From contig NZ_JAMBOQ010000001.1 in assembly GCF_023715685.1 (NCBI RefSeq), positions 372,001-436,000 on the forward strand: a stretch of DNA of 64,000 bases, given 5' to 3'. Below are positions 25,154 through 33,865 of the stretch, in pieces. This DNA is from Priestia aryabhattai (GTDB lineage Bacteria > Bacillota > Bacilli > Bacillales > Bacillaceae_H). The number at the start of each line of letters is the position of its first letter. The stretch's first letter is position 1. The translations under genes were made by a program, and so were the position numbers. The notes beneath the pieces are model-generated. The model worked only from the letters and a program-made list of their open reading frames with translations, was not told the origin of the DNA and did not search any database.

Positions 25154-25306
25154 ATGGGAAAAAAACATCGCAACCGAATTAATTCGCCTAAAAAGAATAA
25201 TCATATTCCAAAAGAAGCAATTATAGCAGAACATGAAGCGCATGGGGATGAATATTCAGCAACAAACCGAAAAAATGGCCCTGGCCATCATACTCGTGAT
25301 TACTAG
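25154..25306 (+). CDS. small hydrophilic protein, 50 residues
   Basis: The ORF begins MGKKHRNRINSPKKNNHIPK and ends NRKNGPGHHTRDY. It is highly basic and polar, with no membrane segment. TGAGGTG lies 6 bases before the ATG and a terminator follows the stop, so it looks like a genuine gene. Such short hydrophilic proteins are frequent in Bacillus spores. I cannot name the family. Confidence 0.65.
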   Translation: MGKKHRNRINSPKKNNHIPKEAIIAEHEAHGDEYSATNRKNGPGHHTRDY

Positions 25307-25323
25307 GGGTCAACATATAAATA

Positions 25324-25348
25324 AAAAGCGGCCAGATAGGTCGCTTTT
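25324..25348. terminator. bidirectional terminator
   Basis: Stem AAAAGCGGCC/GGTCGCTTTT with one mismatch and a 5-base loop, between the 50-residue gene and yodL. Confidence 0.75.
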
Positions 25349-25357
25349 ACCTTATGT

Positions 25358-25681
25358 TTAACGTACGTGCAGGCGATTCACTTTTTGCCAGCCGTCTGTC
25401 CATAGCTTGTAGTAATACTTTCCTCGAGTACCTTCATCAATTAACAAAATATCGCCTGTGCTAATAAACCTCGCATCACAATCCTTTGGCAAATTATCAG
25501 CAATATTAAACATCTGAAATACTTGTGTTGCTGCGTCTTGATGATCGAATGCTGTAATCGTTAGACGATGGACAGGCTTATATCCGCGCTTTTCGCCTTT
25601 TTCTTCTGTTTGCATAATGGTTACATCATATTCTGTGCTAATATTAAATTGTTTTTTTATTGTGGTCCACACACTCAACAT
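25358..25681 (-). CDS. yodL: YodL-domain protein
   Basis: A 107-residue protein with the YodL pattern: YDVTIMQTEEKGEKRGYKPV, LTITAFDHQDAATQVFQMFN, MFNIADNLPKDCDARFISTGDI, DEGTRGKYYYKL and NRLHVR. In B. subtilis YodL overproduction alters cell shape in a way suppressed by mreB mutations, so a link to MreB is likely. I chose the ATG at 25681 after GGAGGG. It is followed by yodM, as in B. subtilis. Confidence 0.88.
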   Translation of the reverse strand: MLSVWTTIKKQFNISTEYDVTIMQTEEKGEKRGYKPVHRLTITAFDHQDAATQVFQMFNIADNLPKDCDARFISTGDILLIDEGTRGKYYYKLWTDGWQKVNRLHVR

Positions 25682-25927
25682 TCTTCCCTCCACCCAAAAG
25701 CAAGTATCTACTCTTTTACGTCATGTATTCTTATATAATTAGTTATAAAATCCGAAAACCCTTTATCGAATCAAAACGTTTTTTGTCGAAATTACTAGTT
25801 TTTTCTTGTTAAACATGTACATAAAATATTTGTTTCCCATTTTATCACTAGTTGTTTTTGAATGGATGAATCAATAGGCCTACTTAAACAAATTGAAATA
25901 TTAACGAAAAAAATGTAACCATTGCTC

Positions 25928-26554
25928 CTATTTTTTCTTATATATGCGCTTAGAAAGAAGATAGATCCCTAACGACCAAGCAAGTCCTAAACAATATCCT
26001 GCTAGTATATCAGTTAAGAAGTGTACGCCTAAATACAAACGGCTAAAGCCAATTAATAAAATAAGAATGGCAATTACGCATGTAGCTGCCGTTTTAATCG
26101 CCCTGCTTCTTGTATACATCCATATTAACAAAAGTAATCCGCTGTAAAACGCCATTGAGTTCATGGCATGTCCGCTCGGAAAACTGTAGTGAGATGCGGG
26201 AACGACTTGACTCCAGTCAGGTCTTGGTCTTGCAAAAATCTCCTTTAATCCCCAATTTAACGCGCGAACTCCCCAGAAAACGAGCGTCATATATAAAGCG
26301 AGCAATCCTTTTCGTTTATAGAGAAGAAAGACCATAACCGCAAACCATATTGGCGCAGTTACATACCAAGATCCTACCGTTGTTATAAATATGATGATGG
26401 ATGTTAACGTGTCTGTCCTCCATCCTTCAATAGTATGAAGTACATTAAAGTCAAGCTGTTTCACCCAAGGTGTATTAAACGTAAATAATATGAGTAAAAA
26501 GAAAGCCAAGAGAGATACAATAAATAGAGAATATTTTGTAGTGCGATTTACCAT
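25928..26554 (-). CDS. yodM: PAP2-family membrane phosphatase
   Basis: A 208-residue protein with about six membrane segments and the three phosphatase motifs: KEIFARPRP, SFPSGHAMN and SRLYLGVHFLTD. It should dephosphorylate a lipid phosphate such as undecaprenyl-pyrophosphate or phosphatidylglycerol-phosphate on the outer face. The neighbour yodL supports the name yodM. AGGAGG-like sequence (TTGGAGGAAA) precedes the ATG. Confidence 0.92.
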   Translation of the reverse strand: MVNRTTKYSLFIVSLLAFFLLILFTFNTPWVKQLDFNVLHTIEGWRTDTLTSIIIFITTVGSWYVTAPIWFAVMVFLLYKRKGLLALYMTLVFWGVRALNWGLKEIFARPRPDWSQVVPASHYSFPSGHAMNSMAFYSGLLLLIWMYTRSRAIKTAATCVIAILILLIGFSRLYLGVHFLTDILAGYCLGLAWSLGIYLLSKRIYKKK

Positions 26555-26583
26555 TTTTTATTTCCTCCAACCTATTAAAAGAA

Positions 26584-26609
26584 AAAGCATGTAGCGTTCT
26601 ACATGCTTT
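26584..26609 (-). terminator. terminator after the 39-residue gene
   Basis: 11-bp stem AAAGCATGTAG/CTACATGCTTT with a CGTT loop. It overlaps the stop codon of the small gene; T5 follows on the minus strand. Confidence 0.8.
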
Positions 26610-26727
26610 ACTTATTCACACGTTTTGGCTGAATATAGTCTTCTGGCTTAGGAGCTTGATGAACGACAAATTCAGCCGATAATTCCTCTTTTGCATTTAT
26701 TTTTTTCGGTTGCTTTGGTTGCGGCAT
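26608..26727 (-). CDS. small hydrophilic protein, 39 residues
   Basis: The ORF begins MPQPKQPKKINAKEEL and ends KPEDYIQPKRVNK, mostly charged residues with several prolines. AAAGGAGAGAGG precedes the ATG and a good terminator overlaps the stop, so it is probably expressed. Unknown family and role. Confidence 0.65.
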   Translation of the reverse strand: MPQPKQPKKINAKEELSAEFVVHQAPKPEDYIQPKRVNK

Positions 26728-26788
26728 ATACCTCTCTCCTTTCTTTTTACTGTCTTTAATATACGAAAAAAAAGGAGAGCTATGCACT

Positions 26789-27559
26789 TTAGCTATAGCG
26801 TGAAATAATATTAGTTAATATATTTTTTAACTGAGGAATTTCTTTTTCAGAAACATGAACATGAACGAGCGACTCATCTGCATCCAGCATTTCAGATAGA
26901 AAACCGCCAAATCCTCTGGCACGTCGATCCACTTCTATAAATAAATCGTAGTCATGTAAGCCGCTCGGCTGCACGATGATTTCAATTTCGTCCACTTTCC
27001 CAGCATACACTCCACCGCTTGGAACAAATTCAAATTCTTGAACAAAAGGAAGTCTTTTTCTCATCCTGCGAGGAGCTTCTTCGCACTCGACTTGGCGCAA
27101 GCGAAAGCCAAGCTGTTCCATGGCTTCAATTGTGCTTGTTACCATAAGGTTAGGAAGCACTTTTACATGATCAATATCCGACGGATCAACCGCATCTTTA
27201 ATATCAAGGCTCGTCGCCACCCAAACCCGGGTTCTCCCTAATGTAACAGGCGTATCATCAGGCAGCTGAAATGTAAAAGGAATAGACTTCGTTTCAGATG
27301 GTTGAATCGTGAACGGGTCGTTAATCTTAAACGTATTAAGCTCAATATCCTGCTTGTATTTTTTATCGTCTCTTTCTTTTACATAGGTTGTGAATAGACG
27401 CAGATAGATGCTGTCAATTTTCTGTTCAACATTGCCTCCATACACTTCAACAATCCCTTCAATCTTTTCACCAGCACGAAATTCATCATTGACAAGCTTA
27501 GCGTCCACTCGCGCTGCACCAATTCCAATGCGGGCTAACGCTTTATTAAATAGCGCCAT
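26789..27559 (-). CDS. spo0M: sporulation-control protein Spo0M
   Basis: A 256-residue protein, the usual Spo0M length. It has an arrestin-like N-terminal half (GAARVDAKLVNDEFRAGEKI, FTIQPSETKSIPFTFQLPDD, RTRVWVATSLDIKDAVDPSD) and the family's C-terminal half (FEFVPSGG, DYDLFIEVDRRARG). Spo0M acts early in sporulation and has been tied to the cytoskeleton and division in B. subtilis. Its start overlaps the kinase gene by 14 bases, so the two are coupled. Confidence 0.95.
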   Translation of the reverse strand: MALFNKALARIGIGAARVDAKLVNDEFRAGEKIEGIVEVYGGNVEQKIDSIYLRLFTTYVKERDDKKYKQDIELNTFKINDPFTIQPSETKSIPFTFQLPDDTPVTLGRTRVWVATSLDIKDAVDPSDIDHVKVLPNLMVTSTIEAMEQLGFRLRQVECEEAPRRMRKRLPFVQEFEFVPSGGVYAGKVDEIEIIVQPSGLHDYDLFIEVDRRARGFGGFLSEMLDADESLVHVHVSEKEIPQLKNILTNIISRYS

Positions 27560-28379
27560 ATTTTCCCCTCCCCGAGTTCTTACTATTTATATAGTCATAA
27601 ATATCTTTTTGTAAACTTTTAATACTTTCATACGATTCATCGGCTCTCAGCATTTTTTGAATGATGGTCTTAATAGGTGTCGACAAACTTAGCTCTTGTT
27701 CCCAGCTTCTTTCTTGTTTCTCCGTCGGCTCATAACCAGAGTATAATAAAAATAAAAGAAAATGACCAAGTGCATAGATATCGCTTGCAACAGATGTTTG
27801 TCTCATAAACTGCTGTTCTTCTATAAGGCTGCTTGTTTCTTCATGATCCCCTAACAATCTAGCAAGACCAAAGTCAATAACATAGATGGTTCCTTTAACA
27901 TCAATAATGTTTGGAATACGAAGATCACGGTGAACAATTCCTTGCTCATGAATAACGGAAACTACTTCTAGGATATCAAGTAAAATTCCAAGCGCTTTTT
28001 CTTCCGTATATACGCACTTTTCTTCAAAAATTAAATCTTCAAACGTTTTTCCTTGAATCAACTCCATCACTAGGAAACATCCTTCATCTGTTTCGATAAC
28101 TTCATACAGCGAAGGAATTTGAGGGTGATTTAATTGAGACAGCAATTTCGCTTCATAATGATAAGACTTCAACCCCTGAGGCGTGCGCTGCTTCGTTTTA
28201 CGGAGCTGTTTTACTACTACCTCTTTTTGTTGCACAATGTCGTTAGCAACATATGTTATACCATAGCTTCCCATTCCCAGTACATTTATGATTTCATAGC
28301 GCTCACAAATGACTTTTCCTTTTTTAAAAGGACGGTCAACTAGCCAGCGATGAAGGTGTTTGAACATTCGTTTTTTCAT
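27546..28379 (-). CDS. Hanks-type serine/threonine protein kinase
   Basis: A single-domain cytoplasmic kinase of 277 residues. It has the Gly loop GMGSYG (35-40), catalytic Lys57 (VVVKQL), Glu76, HRDLRIPN (150-157, Arg in place of the common Lys) and DFGLAR (169-174). No membrane segment or PASTA domain, so it is of the YbdM/PrkD type. It overlaps spo0M (14 bases) and follows a Ser/Tyr/His-rich small gene by 6 bases, suggesting either neighbour as substrate. Confidence 0.93.
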   Translation of the reverse strand: MKKRMFKHLHRWLVDRPFKKGKVICERYEIINVLGMGSYGITYVANDIVQQKEVVVKQLRKTKQRTPQGLKSYHYEAKLLSQLNHPQIPSLYEVIETDEGCFLVMELIQGKTFEDLIFEEKCVYTEEKALGILLDILEVVSVIHEQGIVHRDLRIPNIIDVKGTIYVIDFGLARLLGDHEETSSLIEEQQFMRQTSVASDIYALGHFLLFLLYSGYEPTEKQERSWEQELSLSTPIKTIIQKMLRADESYESIKSLQKDIYDYINSKNSGRGKYGAI

Positions 28380-28385
28380 TCCAAA

Positions 28386-28640
28386 TCAACTTGAGAAAAA
28401 GCTTGAGAAGAAGCTTCCGCTTTTACGTTTGCGCTTATAGTGGTGATGGCCATATTTTGAATGACTGTGGCTGTCATAATATTTGCTGCGTTTATAATCG
28501 CTACTGCTGCTATGGTGACGCGGACGTCTGTAATGATGATCACTGCTACTGTAGTGACGAGGACGTCGATAGTGTCGATCGCTGCTGCTGTAGCGTCGAT
28601 GTTTAGATCCAGTTAATGATTCAAAAATTTTTCTGAACAT
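28386..28640 (-). CDS. Ser/Tyr/His/Arg-rich repeat protein
   Basis: An 84-residue protein. After MFRKIFESLTGSKHRR come repeats of SSSDRHYRRPRHY type, then a His/Tyr/Lys-rich part and a C-terminal KRKSGSFFSSFFSS. No membrane segment. I chose the ATG at 28640 after AAAAGAGG. It is the first gene of a three-gene run with the kinase and spo0M. The density of Ser and Tyr beside Arg makes it a natural kinase substrate or an RNA/polyphosphate-binding tail, both inferences. Family not recognised. Confidence 0.7.
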   Translation of the reverse strand: MFRKIFESLTGSKHRRYSSSDRHYRRPRHYSSSDHHYRRPRHHSSSSDYKRSKYYDSHSHSKYGHHHYKRKRKSGSFFSSFFSS

Positions 28641-28757
28641 AAAGAAAACCTCTTTTCTTAACATTTGTTACCCTTTATACGTACGAAATGTTATAAAGGT
28701 TTCAAAAAATCCCTTACCCTTTTTTTATATAGTTAAACGTTTCAAAGGAGGCCTAAC

Positions 28758-29819
28758 ATGACTTCTACTGACACAAATTCCCTCATTAGATTGGAGGATG
28801 TTCTTCGCCTGCAGCAAATGATGCAGCTCAAACCTCCTGCTACTCTCCCGCTGTCTTTTATCGGAGAAGACGTAAAATTGATTAAAGAGATTCGAAAAAA
28901 AGTAAAAAAAGCTAATCAAAACAATGTTACACGTACACAAGCTTATTTAGACTATTATCAAAAGCACCCTGAAATTCACTGGGCTCTTTTAGCACACTTG
29001 GTTTCACGAAACGGCGGCTATTATATGACAGATCTCTCCACTACCTTAATAAAATCCCTGCTTTCGCCAGAAAAACAGCACGCGTACTTCTTGTTTTTAG
29101 AACATTCCAATTCCGCCATTTTTCATGATGCTTACGCTCAGCTTTTACTCTATGAAAAAAGCAAAGAGCAAAACAGCAATCTGTTTCATTTACTCCCCGC
29201 TTTTCACATATCTTCTTTTATGAAAGCTGTTTGGAATGACTTTTGGCAGTATAGAAACAAAACGCTCTTATCAATAGCCCTGATTGTGAACGAACAGTAT
29301 CATATCGAAAAAAATGTTCTCTTTAAAAAAGAGTTTCAGCGGGATGTTCTTCACTCTTGGCAGTTTCACACTCAAAACTTTCTCGGCATGACTCAAATCA
29401 TCTTTCCCTATTATTCAGGTAATAAAATTGATTTAAGTGGAACAAAAGTGTATCATTTCGAGTCTGTCTTAAAACGGATTGAAGTGGGAAAAACTTTATA
29501 CGTTCTTCTTTTTTATTCAAACTTGCATGATGGTATTTATACGTTTAGCCTTAAACACCCCCACACAGGGTCTCGAAGCGATTATAATTCGGATATATTT
29601 ACAAATGATCGAACTCATTCCAAAAAGCTGTATAGCCCGACTTTAAATATGAGCTGGGGAGACCGCGTACATCTTTTTTTAAGAAAAGATGATTGGTTTG
29701 AAGACGAAAGCATATTTTCTCTCCTTGAGTCTATTCCTGCTTCTTCAGTTAAAAAAATTCCCCTTCAGCATCATATAAAAGTGCAATCTGCTATTAAAGC
29801 TGCTAACCCTTTTTCATAA
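28758..29819 (+). CDS. yppC: DUF2515 protein (YppC-like)
   Basis: A 353-residue soluble protein. The N-terminal half carries the DUF2515 signature (NQNNVTRTQAYLDYYQKHPEIHWALLAH read in parts, LVSRNGGYYMTDL, FLEHSNSAIFHDAYAQLLLY). The C-terminal half has HPHTGSRSDYNSDIFTN. It resembles B. subtilis YppC, of unknown role. AAAGGAGG precedes the ATG. It is divergent from the kinase operon. Confidence 0.85.
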   Translation: MTSTDTNSLIRLEDVLRLQQMMQLKPPATLPLSFIGEDVKLIKEIRKKVKKANQNNVTRTQAYLDYYQKHPEIHWALLAHLVSRNGGYYMTDLSTTLIKSLLSPEKQHAYFLFLEHSNSAIFHDAYAQLLLYEKSKEQNSNLFHLLPAFHISSFMKAVWNDFWQYRNKTLLSIALIVNEQYHIEKNVLFKKEFQRDVLHSWQFHTQNFLGMTQIIFPYYSGNKIDLSGTKVYHFESVLKRIEVGKTLYVLLFYSNLHDGIYTFSLKHPHTGSRSDYNSDIFTNDRTHSKKLYSPTLNMSWGDRVHLFLRKDDWFEDESIFSLLESIPASSVKKIPLQHHIKVQSAIKAANPFS

Positions 29820-29837
29820 CCGCTGTCTCATAAACAA

Positions 29838-29859
29838 AACGACGAGTTTCCCCGTCGTT
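29838..29859 (+). terminator. weak hairpin after yppC
   Basis: AACGACG/CGTCGTT stem with no clear T-run. Confidence 0.4.
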
Positions 29860-29877
29860 ACAGATGTATCTATCTTT

Positions 29878-30048
29878 TTATTCTTCATCTTGCTCATCAA
29901 TAATACATTTATCAATGAGATAATCAAAAGTTATATCCGCTAATTCGCCTAGCTCTTCTTCAGCGGGAACATAGCCTCGCTTGACTAGTTCATTGTAAAA
30001 GAACTCCGCAATTTCTTCCGTATCAATGACCACTTCGATTTCTTTCAC
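29878..30048 (-). CDS. yozD: YozD family protein
   Basis: A 56-residue acidic protein starting at GTG with AAGGAG upstream. The pattern KEIEVVIDTEEIAEFFYNEL, KRGYVPAEEEL, DITFDYLIDKCIID matches YozD of B. subtilis. That gene also sits between yodM and yodN, as here apart from the inserted genes. Role unknown. Confidence 0.82.
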   Translation of the reverse strand: MKEIEVVIDTEEIAEFFYNELVKRGYVPAEEELGELADITFDYLIDKCIIDEQDEE

Positions 30049-30244
30049 AATATCACTCCTTATCCCGTTTGAACGGATTAGCGTACCTCATTTTTCTTAA
30101 AAATAGGTTCACTTCATCTTCCGCTTGAAGTTTTACCTTATACACATTTATGAACAATTCGGCAATAGTATGTCTAAAATTTCAGCAGTTTAAACAGAAA
30201 GGTAATTATACCCATTCTTTTTTTATTACCATCGCCGTATACAC

Positions 30245-30293
30245 AATAAAAGATAGCTAAGAGAGATGTGATCTATCTCGGCTATCTTTTATT
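30245..30293 (-). terminator. terminator after yodN
   Basis: 12-bp outer stem AATAAAAGATAG/CTATCTTTTATT enclosing a second stem AGAGAGAT/ATCTATCT, T-rich on both sides. Confidence 0.8.
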
Positions 30294-30310
30294 TATTAGG
30301 CATCTACCTG

Positions 30311-30997
30311 CTATTTTCCTTGTTCGGATTTTGCTATCTTTTTTAAATGTTTCAGCACTAAGTTCATGACTTCAGCGTATTCTTCATCTTCAAAAAGCTC
30401 ATACAAAAATTTATAATCATTGTACACATCTAAAAGACCGTTTATAATCTCATGCTTTTCTTTAGTTAACCTCACTTCTTCTTTTTCAGAACCGTTTTGT
30501 TTTTTCATCTTTGGTAGCAACTCCGTCTTTTTAATTTCTTTACCTAAATACAACATATCAACACTTTGAGCGTAATTTTCTGTTTCCTCATGAGGAGTTA
30601 CGAGAATGAGTTCTTCTTCACTAGCCTCAAGCCATTCTCCATCTGTTACACGTGACAATTCATAGACAATATCTTCCCATGAATCCTCTTTATAACGCCA
30701 TATTTCTGTTCGAATACCAATGATCTTAAATAACTCTTTTCCATAATTAAAAACCTGGACGATATCGCCGAAGAAAAATTTATATTCAAGCTCTACTCTT
30801 TCCTGTACTAATATTTGACCTTCATATTCTTCTAGAAGCTCAATTGTATCTTCTAAAAAAAGACCTTCACTATGGTTGATTTCGTATACAAAAATCCCAT
30901 CCATCACTTTTATATCGGTAATAGTGCCAACGGTCCCGTATATTGTTACAACGACTGTTTCACCAATTCCGTATTTAGGTTTTTTCTTCCCTGCCAT
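30311..30997 (-). CDS. yodN: YodN-like protein
   Basis: A 228-residue soluble acidic protein. N-terminal beta-rich part (KYGIGETVVVTIYGTVGTIT, a KOW/SH3-like opening) and a second similar unit (FFGDIVQVFNYGKELFKIIG), then a helical C-terminus (EIINGLLDVYNDYKFLYELF). The name rests on position between yozD and yozE and on size; sequence recall is moderate. GGAGG precedes the ATG. Function unknown. Confidence 0.7.
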   Translation of the reverse strand: MAGKKKPKYGIGETVVVTIYGTVGTITDIKVMDGIFVYEINHSEGLFLEDTIELLEEYEGQILVQERVELEYKFFFGDIVQVFNYGKELFKIIGIRTEIWRYKEDSWEDIVYELSRVTDGEWLEASEEELILVTPHEETENYAQSVDMLYLGKEIKKTELLPKMKKQNGSEKEEVRLTKEKHEIINGLLDVYNDYKFLYELFEDEEYAEVMNLVLKHLKKIAKSEQGK

Positions 30998-31155
30998 CGT
31001 CGCACCTCCTTAGTAAACATACACCTACTGAAAAGTTACAATATTATATGCAGTAACTAAAAAAGGGGAAGTATAACATCTTTAGAACCAAGCCTTTATT
31101 ATCTATTGCCCTCTATCATTTTTACTCCTGCTTATTGCATGAGCTAAAGAAAGTA

Positions 31156-31193
31156 AAAAAGCAGGCTGATGAATATCCATCAGCCTGCTTTTT
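31156..31193 (-). terminator. terminator after yozE
   Basis: 16-bp perfect stem AAAAAGCAGGCTGATG with its complement, 6-base loop, T-run. Confidence 0.9.
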
Positions 31194-31199
31194 ATATTC

Positions 31200-31415
31200 T
31201 CACGCATTATTTTGATAAAGCTCCCATGCTTCATCAAATACGGTCATACTTGATAAATAATGTCCGTTGAGCTCTAAATAAGAGCTCAGTTCGTCATAAT
31301 CTGTTGAAGATTTCGGGAAGCTGTGATCATCATAAGCACTTCGCGCAAACTCTCCCATTCGATCATGTTTTTTATTTGATCGAAATTTCATTATATAGTG
31401 ATAAAAGGATTTCAT
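31200..31415 (-). CDS. yozE: YozE family protein (SAM-like fold)
   Basis: 71 residues, the usual YozE length: MKSFYHYIMKFRS, GEFARSAYDDHSFPKSSTDY, DELSSYLELNGHYL and a final FDEAWELY. The family has a sterile-alpha-motif-like helical fold seen in structural genomics, function unknown. GGAGGGGG precedes the ATG. It ends at a strong terminator. Confidence 0.9.
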   Translation of the reverse strand: MKSFYHYIMKFRSNKKHDRMGEFARSAYDDHSFPKSSTDYDELSSYLELNGHYLSSMTVFDEAWELYQNNA

Positions 31416-31803
31416 CGTACTCCCCCTCCAGCGGTATGTGTTATCTTTTCTATCATTTTTTTTAGAAATCTACAACTTTCTTCTGTGATATGTAGATGTC
31501 GAAGACTGCAATGTAATTGTTTTACCGGACAAAAAATATTAAATTCATGTTACAGTTGCAAAACAAATTTCACTATTAGCGTAACGAATAAATATTGTTA
31601 TATCAATATTTTTCTTTTTTCAAAAAGACATTTGTAACAAAAGCACATCGTTTTTATAACAAAAGCGTTGATTCGACAGGTTTCTCAAGCCTTTATGTCA
31701 TTGCAAAAAAGAAGAATTCATGTTTTAATTCCGTAGTGAAAGGTTATTCTAGCAATAATCGCCATTTAAATAAATCTTGTTGGTGGGAGGTTTACATCAG
31801 CAT
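31416..31803. other. 388-base intergenic region
   Basis: It lies between yozE (minus) and the acyltransferase (plus), AT-rich, with several short open frames that lack ribosome sites. I see no RNA gene, repeat or clear promoter, apart from GTGGGAGG at its right end serving the acyltransferase. Confidence 0.6.
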
Positions 31804-32862
31804 ATGTTGAGGAAAAATAATACCATGAATACTCGAAATGCTTACTTTGATAACGCTAAATTCGTATTAATCTTTTTAGTTGTATTTGGACACATGATTT
31901 CTCCGTACCGAACAGATAGCAGCGGAATGCTGTCCATTTACCACTTTATCTTTATTTTCCATATGCCTGTCTTTATTTTACTAGCAGGTTATTTCTCGAA
32001 AAATTTTCATAAAAAAGGATATTATAAAAAAATATTTACAAAGGTGGCTCTGCCTTACTTAGCTTTCCAAACTATCTATACGCTTTATTATAGTGTGCTT
32101 TATACGGATGAAACGTACACGCTTCAATATTTGGTTCCTAGATGGGCAATGTGGTTTCTCCTGAGCTTAATTTTTTGGAAATTAATGCTTCCTTTCTTTG
32201 CAAAATTCCCGATGTGGATTAGCTTAACAGTCTCTATTTCGCTTGGACTTGCAATGGGCTTCATTGATATTGACGGATTTGATAAAATTCTAAGCATTAG
32301 CCGAATGTTTGTCTTCTTCCCGTTTTTCCTTTTAGGCTACTATTTGTCACAGCGGCAAGAGCCTTTTACAAATCTTTTGACAGCGCGAAATCGAATCATT
32401 GCATCCATCGTATTACTGGTTACATTAATTGGAAGCTATTCTTTCTTAGACGACACGGCTTACACAGATATGCTGTATGGAACGAACACGTACGACAATG
32501 TGGCCGAATTTTTAATGCGCGTTTCTCACTATGGAATTGCTTTTCTTGTATCTTTTGCCTTTATGGCTTTAATTCCAACGCGCGGTTTTGCTTTAACAAG
32601 CATTGGACAGCGATCCCTATACGTGTATTTATTGCACGGCTTCATTTTAAAATGGTTCTTTACAACTGACTTCTCAAAAAGTCTAGAGCCCACATCATGG
32701 GGTATTATCGTCTTAATCGCACTGTCCATTTTAGTAACGATGCTTCTCGGCAGCCGTATTATCGATTGGTTCATCACCGGTACCAAGCTCATCGTTCAGT
32801 TTGTTACACCTAAAAAAGCCATTCAGAAATTTTCATTAGCATTCAAACGTACGTTTTCATAA
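31804..32862 (+). CDS. acyltransferase family 3 membrane protein
   Basis: A 352-residue protein with about ten membrane segments. The N-terminal family signature is RNAYFDNAKFVLIFLVVFGH (the His is the presumed catalytic residue), followed by FIFIFHMPVFILLAGYFSK and a late YVYLLHGF. It resembles B. subtilis YkrP/YfiQ-type O-acyltransferases that modify surface polymers. The start is uncertain: ATG 31804 lies 13 bases after GGGAGG, and ATG 31825 lies 12 after GAGG. It is not in the yod cluster of B. subtilis, so it is an insertion here. Confidence 0.9.
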   Translation: MLRKNNTMNTRNAYFDNAKFVLIFLVVFGHMISPYRTDSSGMLSIYHFIFIFHMPVFILLAGYFSKNFHKKGYYKKIFTKVALPYLAFQTIYTLYYSVLYTDETYTLQYLVPRWAMWFLLSLIFWKLMLPFFAKFPMWISLTVSISLGLAMGFIDIDGFDKILSISRMFVFFPFFLLGYYLSQRQEPFTNLLTARNRIIASIVLLVTLIGSYSFLDDTAYTDMLYGTNTYDNVAEFLMRVSHYGIAFLVSFAFMALIPTRGFALTSIGQRSLYVYLLHGFILKWFFTTDFSKSLEPTSWGIIVLIALSILVTMLLGSRIIDWFITGTKLIVQFVTPKKAIQKFSLAFKRTFS

Positions 32863-32894
32863 AAGTCATACTCCTAAAGGAGTATGACTTTTTT
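32862..32894 (+). terminator. terminator after the acyltransferase
   Basis: 14-bp stem AAAGTCATACTCCT/AGGAGTATGACTTT, loop AA, T6. Confidence 0.9.
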
Positions 32895-32983
32895 CATTTT
32901 CTTTGGAGAAACCAAGTAAATAATTTCATTTTGCTGAATTTTATGTTAACGTTTTAATATCTAAAGGAAGGGAGTTTTTCAAG

Positions 32984-33829
32984 ATGGAATTAGCATATTA
33001 TGCTGGAGAGTTTAGAGATATTAATGAGGCTGTTATTCCAATTGATGAACGCGGTCACCAGTTTGGAGACGGTGTTTATGAATTTATTCGCGTATACAAA
33101 GGAGTTCCGTTTTCAATTGAACGTCACTTAGACCGCTTAGAAAGAAGTGCAAAGGCAATTTTTATCGAAATGCCTGTTTCAAGACAAGAGCTAAAGGACA
33201 TCATTCGTCAAGCAATGGAAAAATCAACGTTAAAAGACGCTGATATTTATATTCAAGTTACGCGCGGGATTGCTCCTCGAAATCATTTATTTCCCGATGC
33301 ACCTGCACAATTAGCACTCACAATACGCCATCCTCGCCAAACACCTGAAGAAGCCTATGAAAAAGGAATTTCCACGCTTCTTTTGGAAGACGAACGATGG
33401 GCTAATTGCTATATCAAATCATTGAACCTACTTCCTAACCTTCTGGCCAAACAAGCTGCGGCTTCTAAAGGATGTAAAGAAGCTATTTTAGTAAAAGACG
33501 GATACATAACCGAAGGGTCGAGCAGCAATGTATTTGCGATAAAAGACAACGTCTTGTTCACGACTCCTGCCACAAGAAAAATTCTATCCGGTATTACGCG
33601 CGCCAACGTACTGGAATGTGCGCAGGAGCAAGCCATTCAAATTCGAGAACAAAATATGACTCCTTCCTTTTTAAAAGACGCTGACGAAGTTTTTATTACG
33701 AGCACGTCTGTTGGTCTCTTGCCCGTTTCGAAAATAGACGAAGTCGAACTTCCAACTGTTCGTCCTGTTACAGTGGCTTTAAAACACGCCTACAGCCTAC
33801 GTACTGCTGGAACAAAGGCTTATCAATAA
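32984..33829 (+). CDS. dat: D-amino-acid transaminase
   Basis: A 281-residue fold-type IV PLP enzyme, normal D-alanine transaminase length. It has ERGHQFGDGVYEFIRVY, HLDRLERSAK, PLP-binding Lys145 in CYIKSLNLLPN, EGSSSNVFAI and phosphate-binding SGITR. It makes D-glutamate from D-alanine and 2-oxoglutarate for the cell wall. GGAAGGGAG precedes the ATG. It is a single gene flanked by terminators, convergent with the kamA operon. Confidence 0.95.
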   Translation: MELAYYAGEFRDINEAVIPIDERGHQFGDGVYEFIRVYKGVPFSIERHLDRLERSAKAIFIEMPVSRQELKDIIRQAMEKSTLKDADIYIQVTRGIAPRNHLFPDAPAQLALTIRHPRQTPEEAYEKGISTLLLEDERWANCYIKSLNLLPNLLAKQAAASKGCKEAILVKDGYITEGSSSNVFAIKDNVLFTTPATRKILSGITRANVLECAQEQAIQIREQNMTPSFLKDADEVFITSTSVGLLPVSKIDEVELPTVRPVTVALKHAYSLRTAGTKAYQ

Positions 33830-33831
33830 GC

Positions 33832-33865
33832 AAAACCGCCCCTTACAAAATAAGGGGCGGTTTTT
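33832..33865. terminator. bidirectional terminator between dat and yokU
   Basis: 13-bp G/C-rich stem AAAACCGCCCCTT/AAGGGGCGGTTTT, 7-base loop, T-run both ways. Confidence 0.92.

Noticed and set aside
28391..28606. Cys/Asp-rich plus-strand ORF opposite the Ser/Tyr-rich repeat gene
   Set aside because: Mirror image of the repeat on the other strand, no ribosome site; the minus-strand gene has one and sits in an operon.
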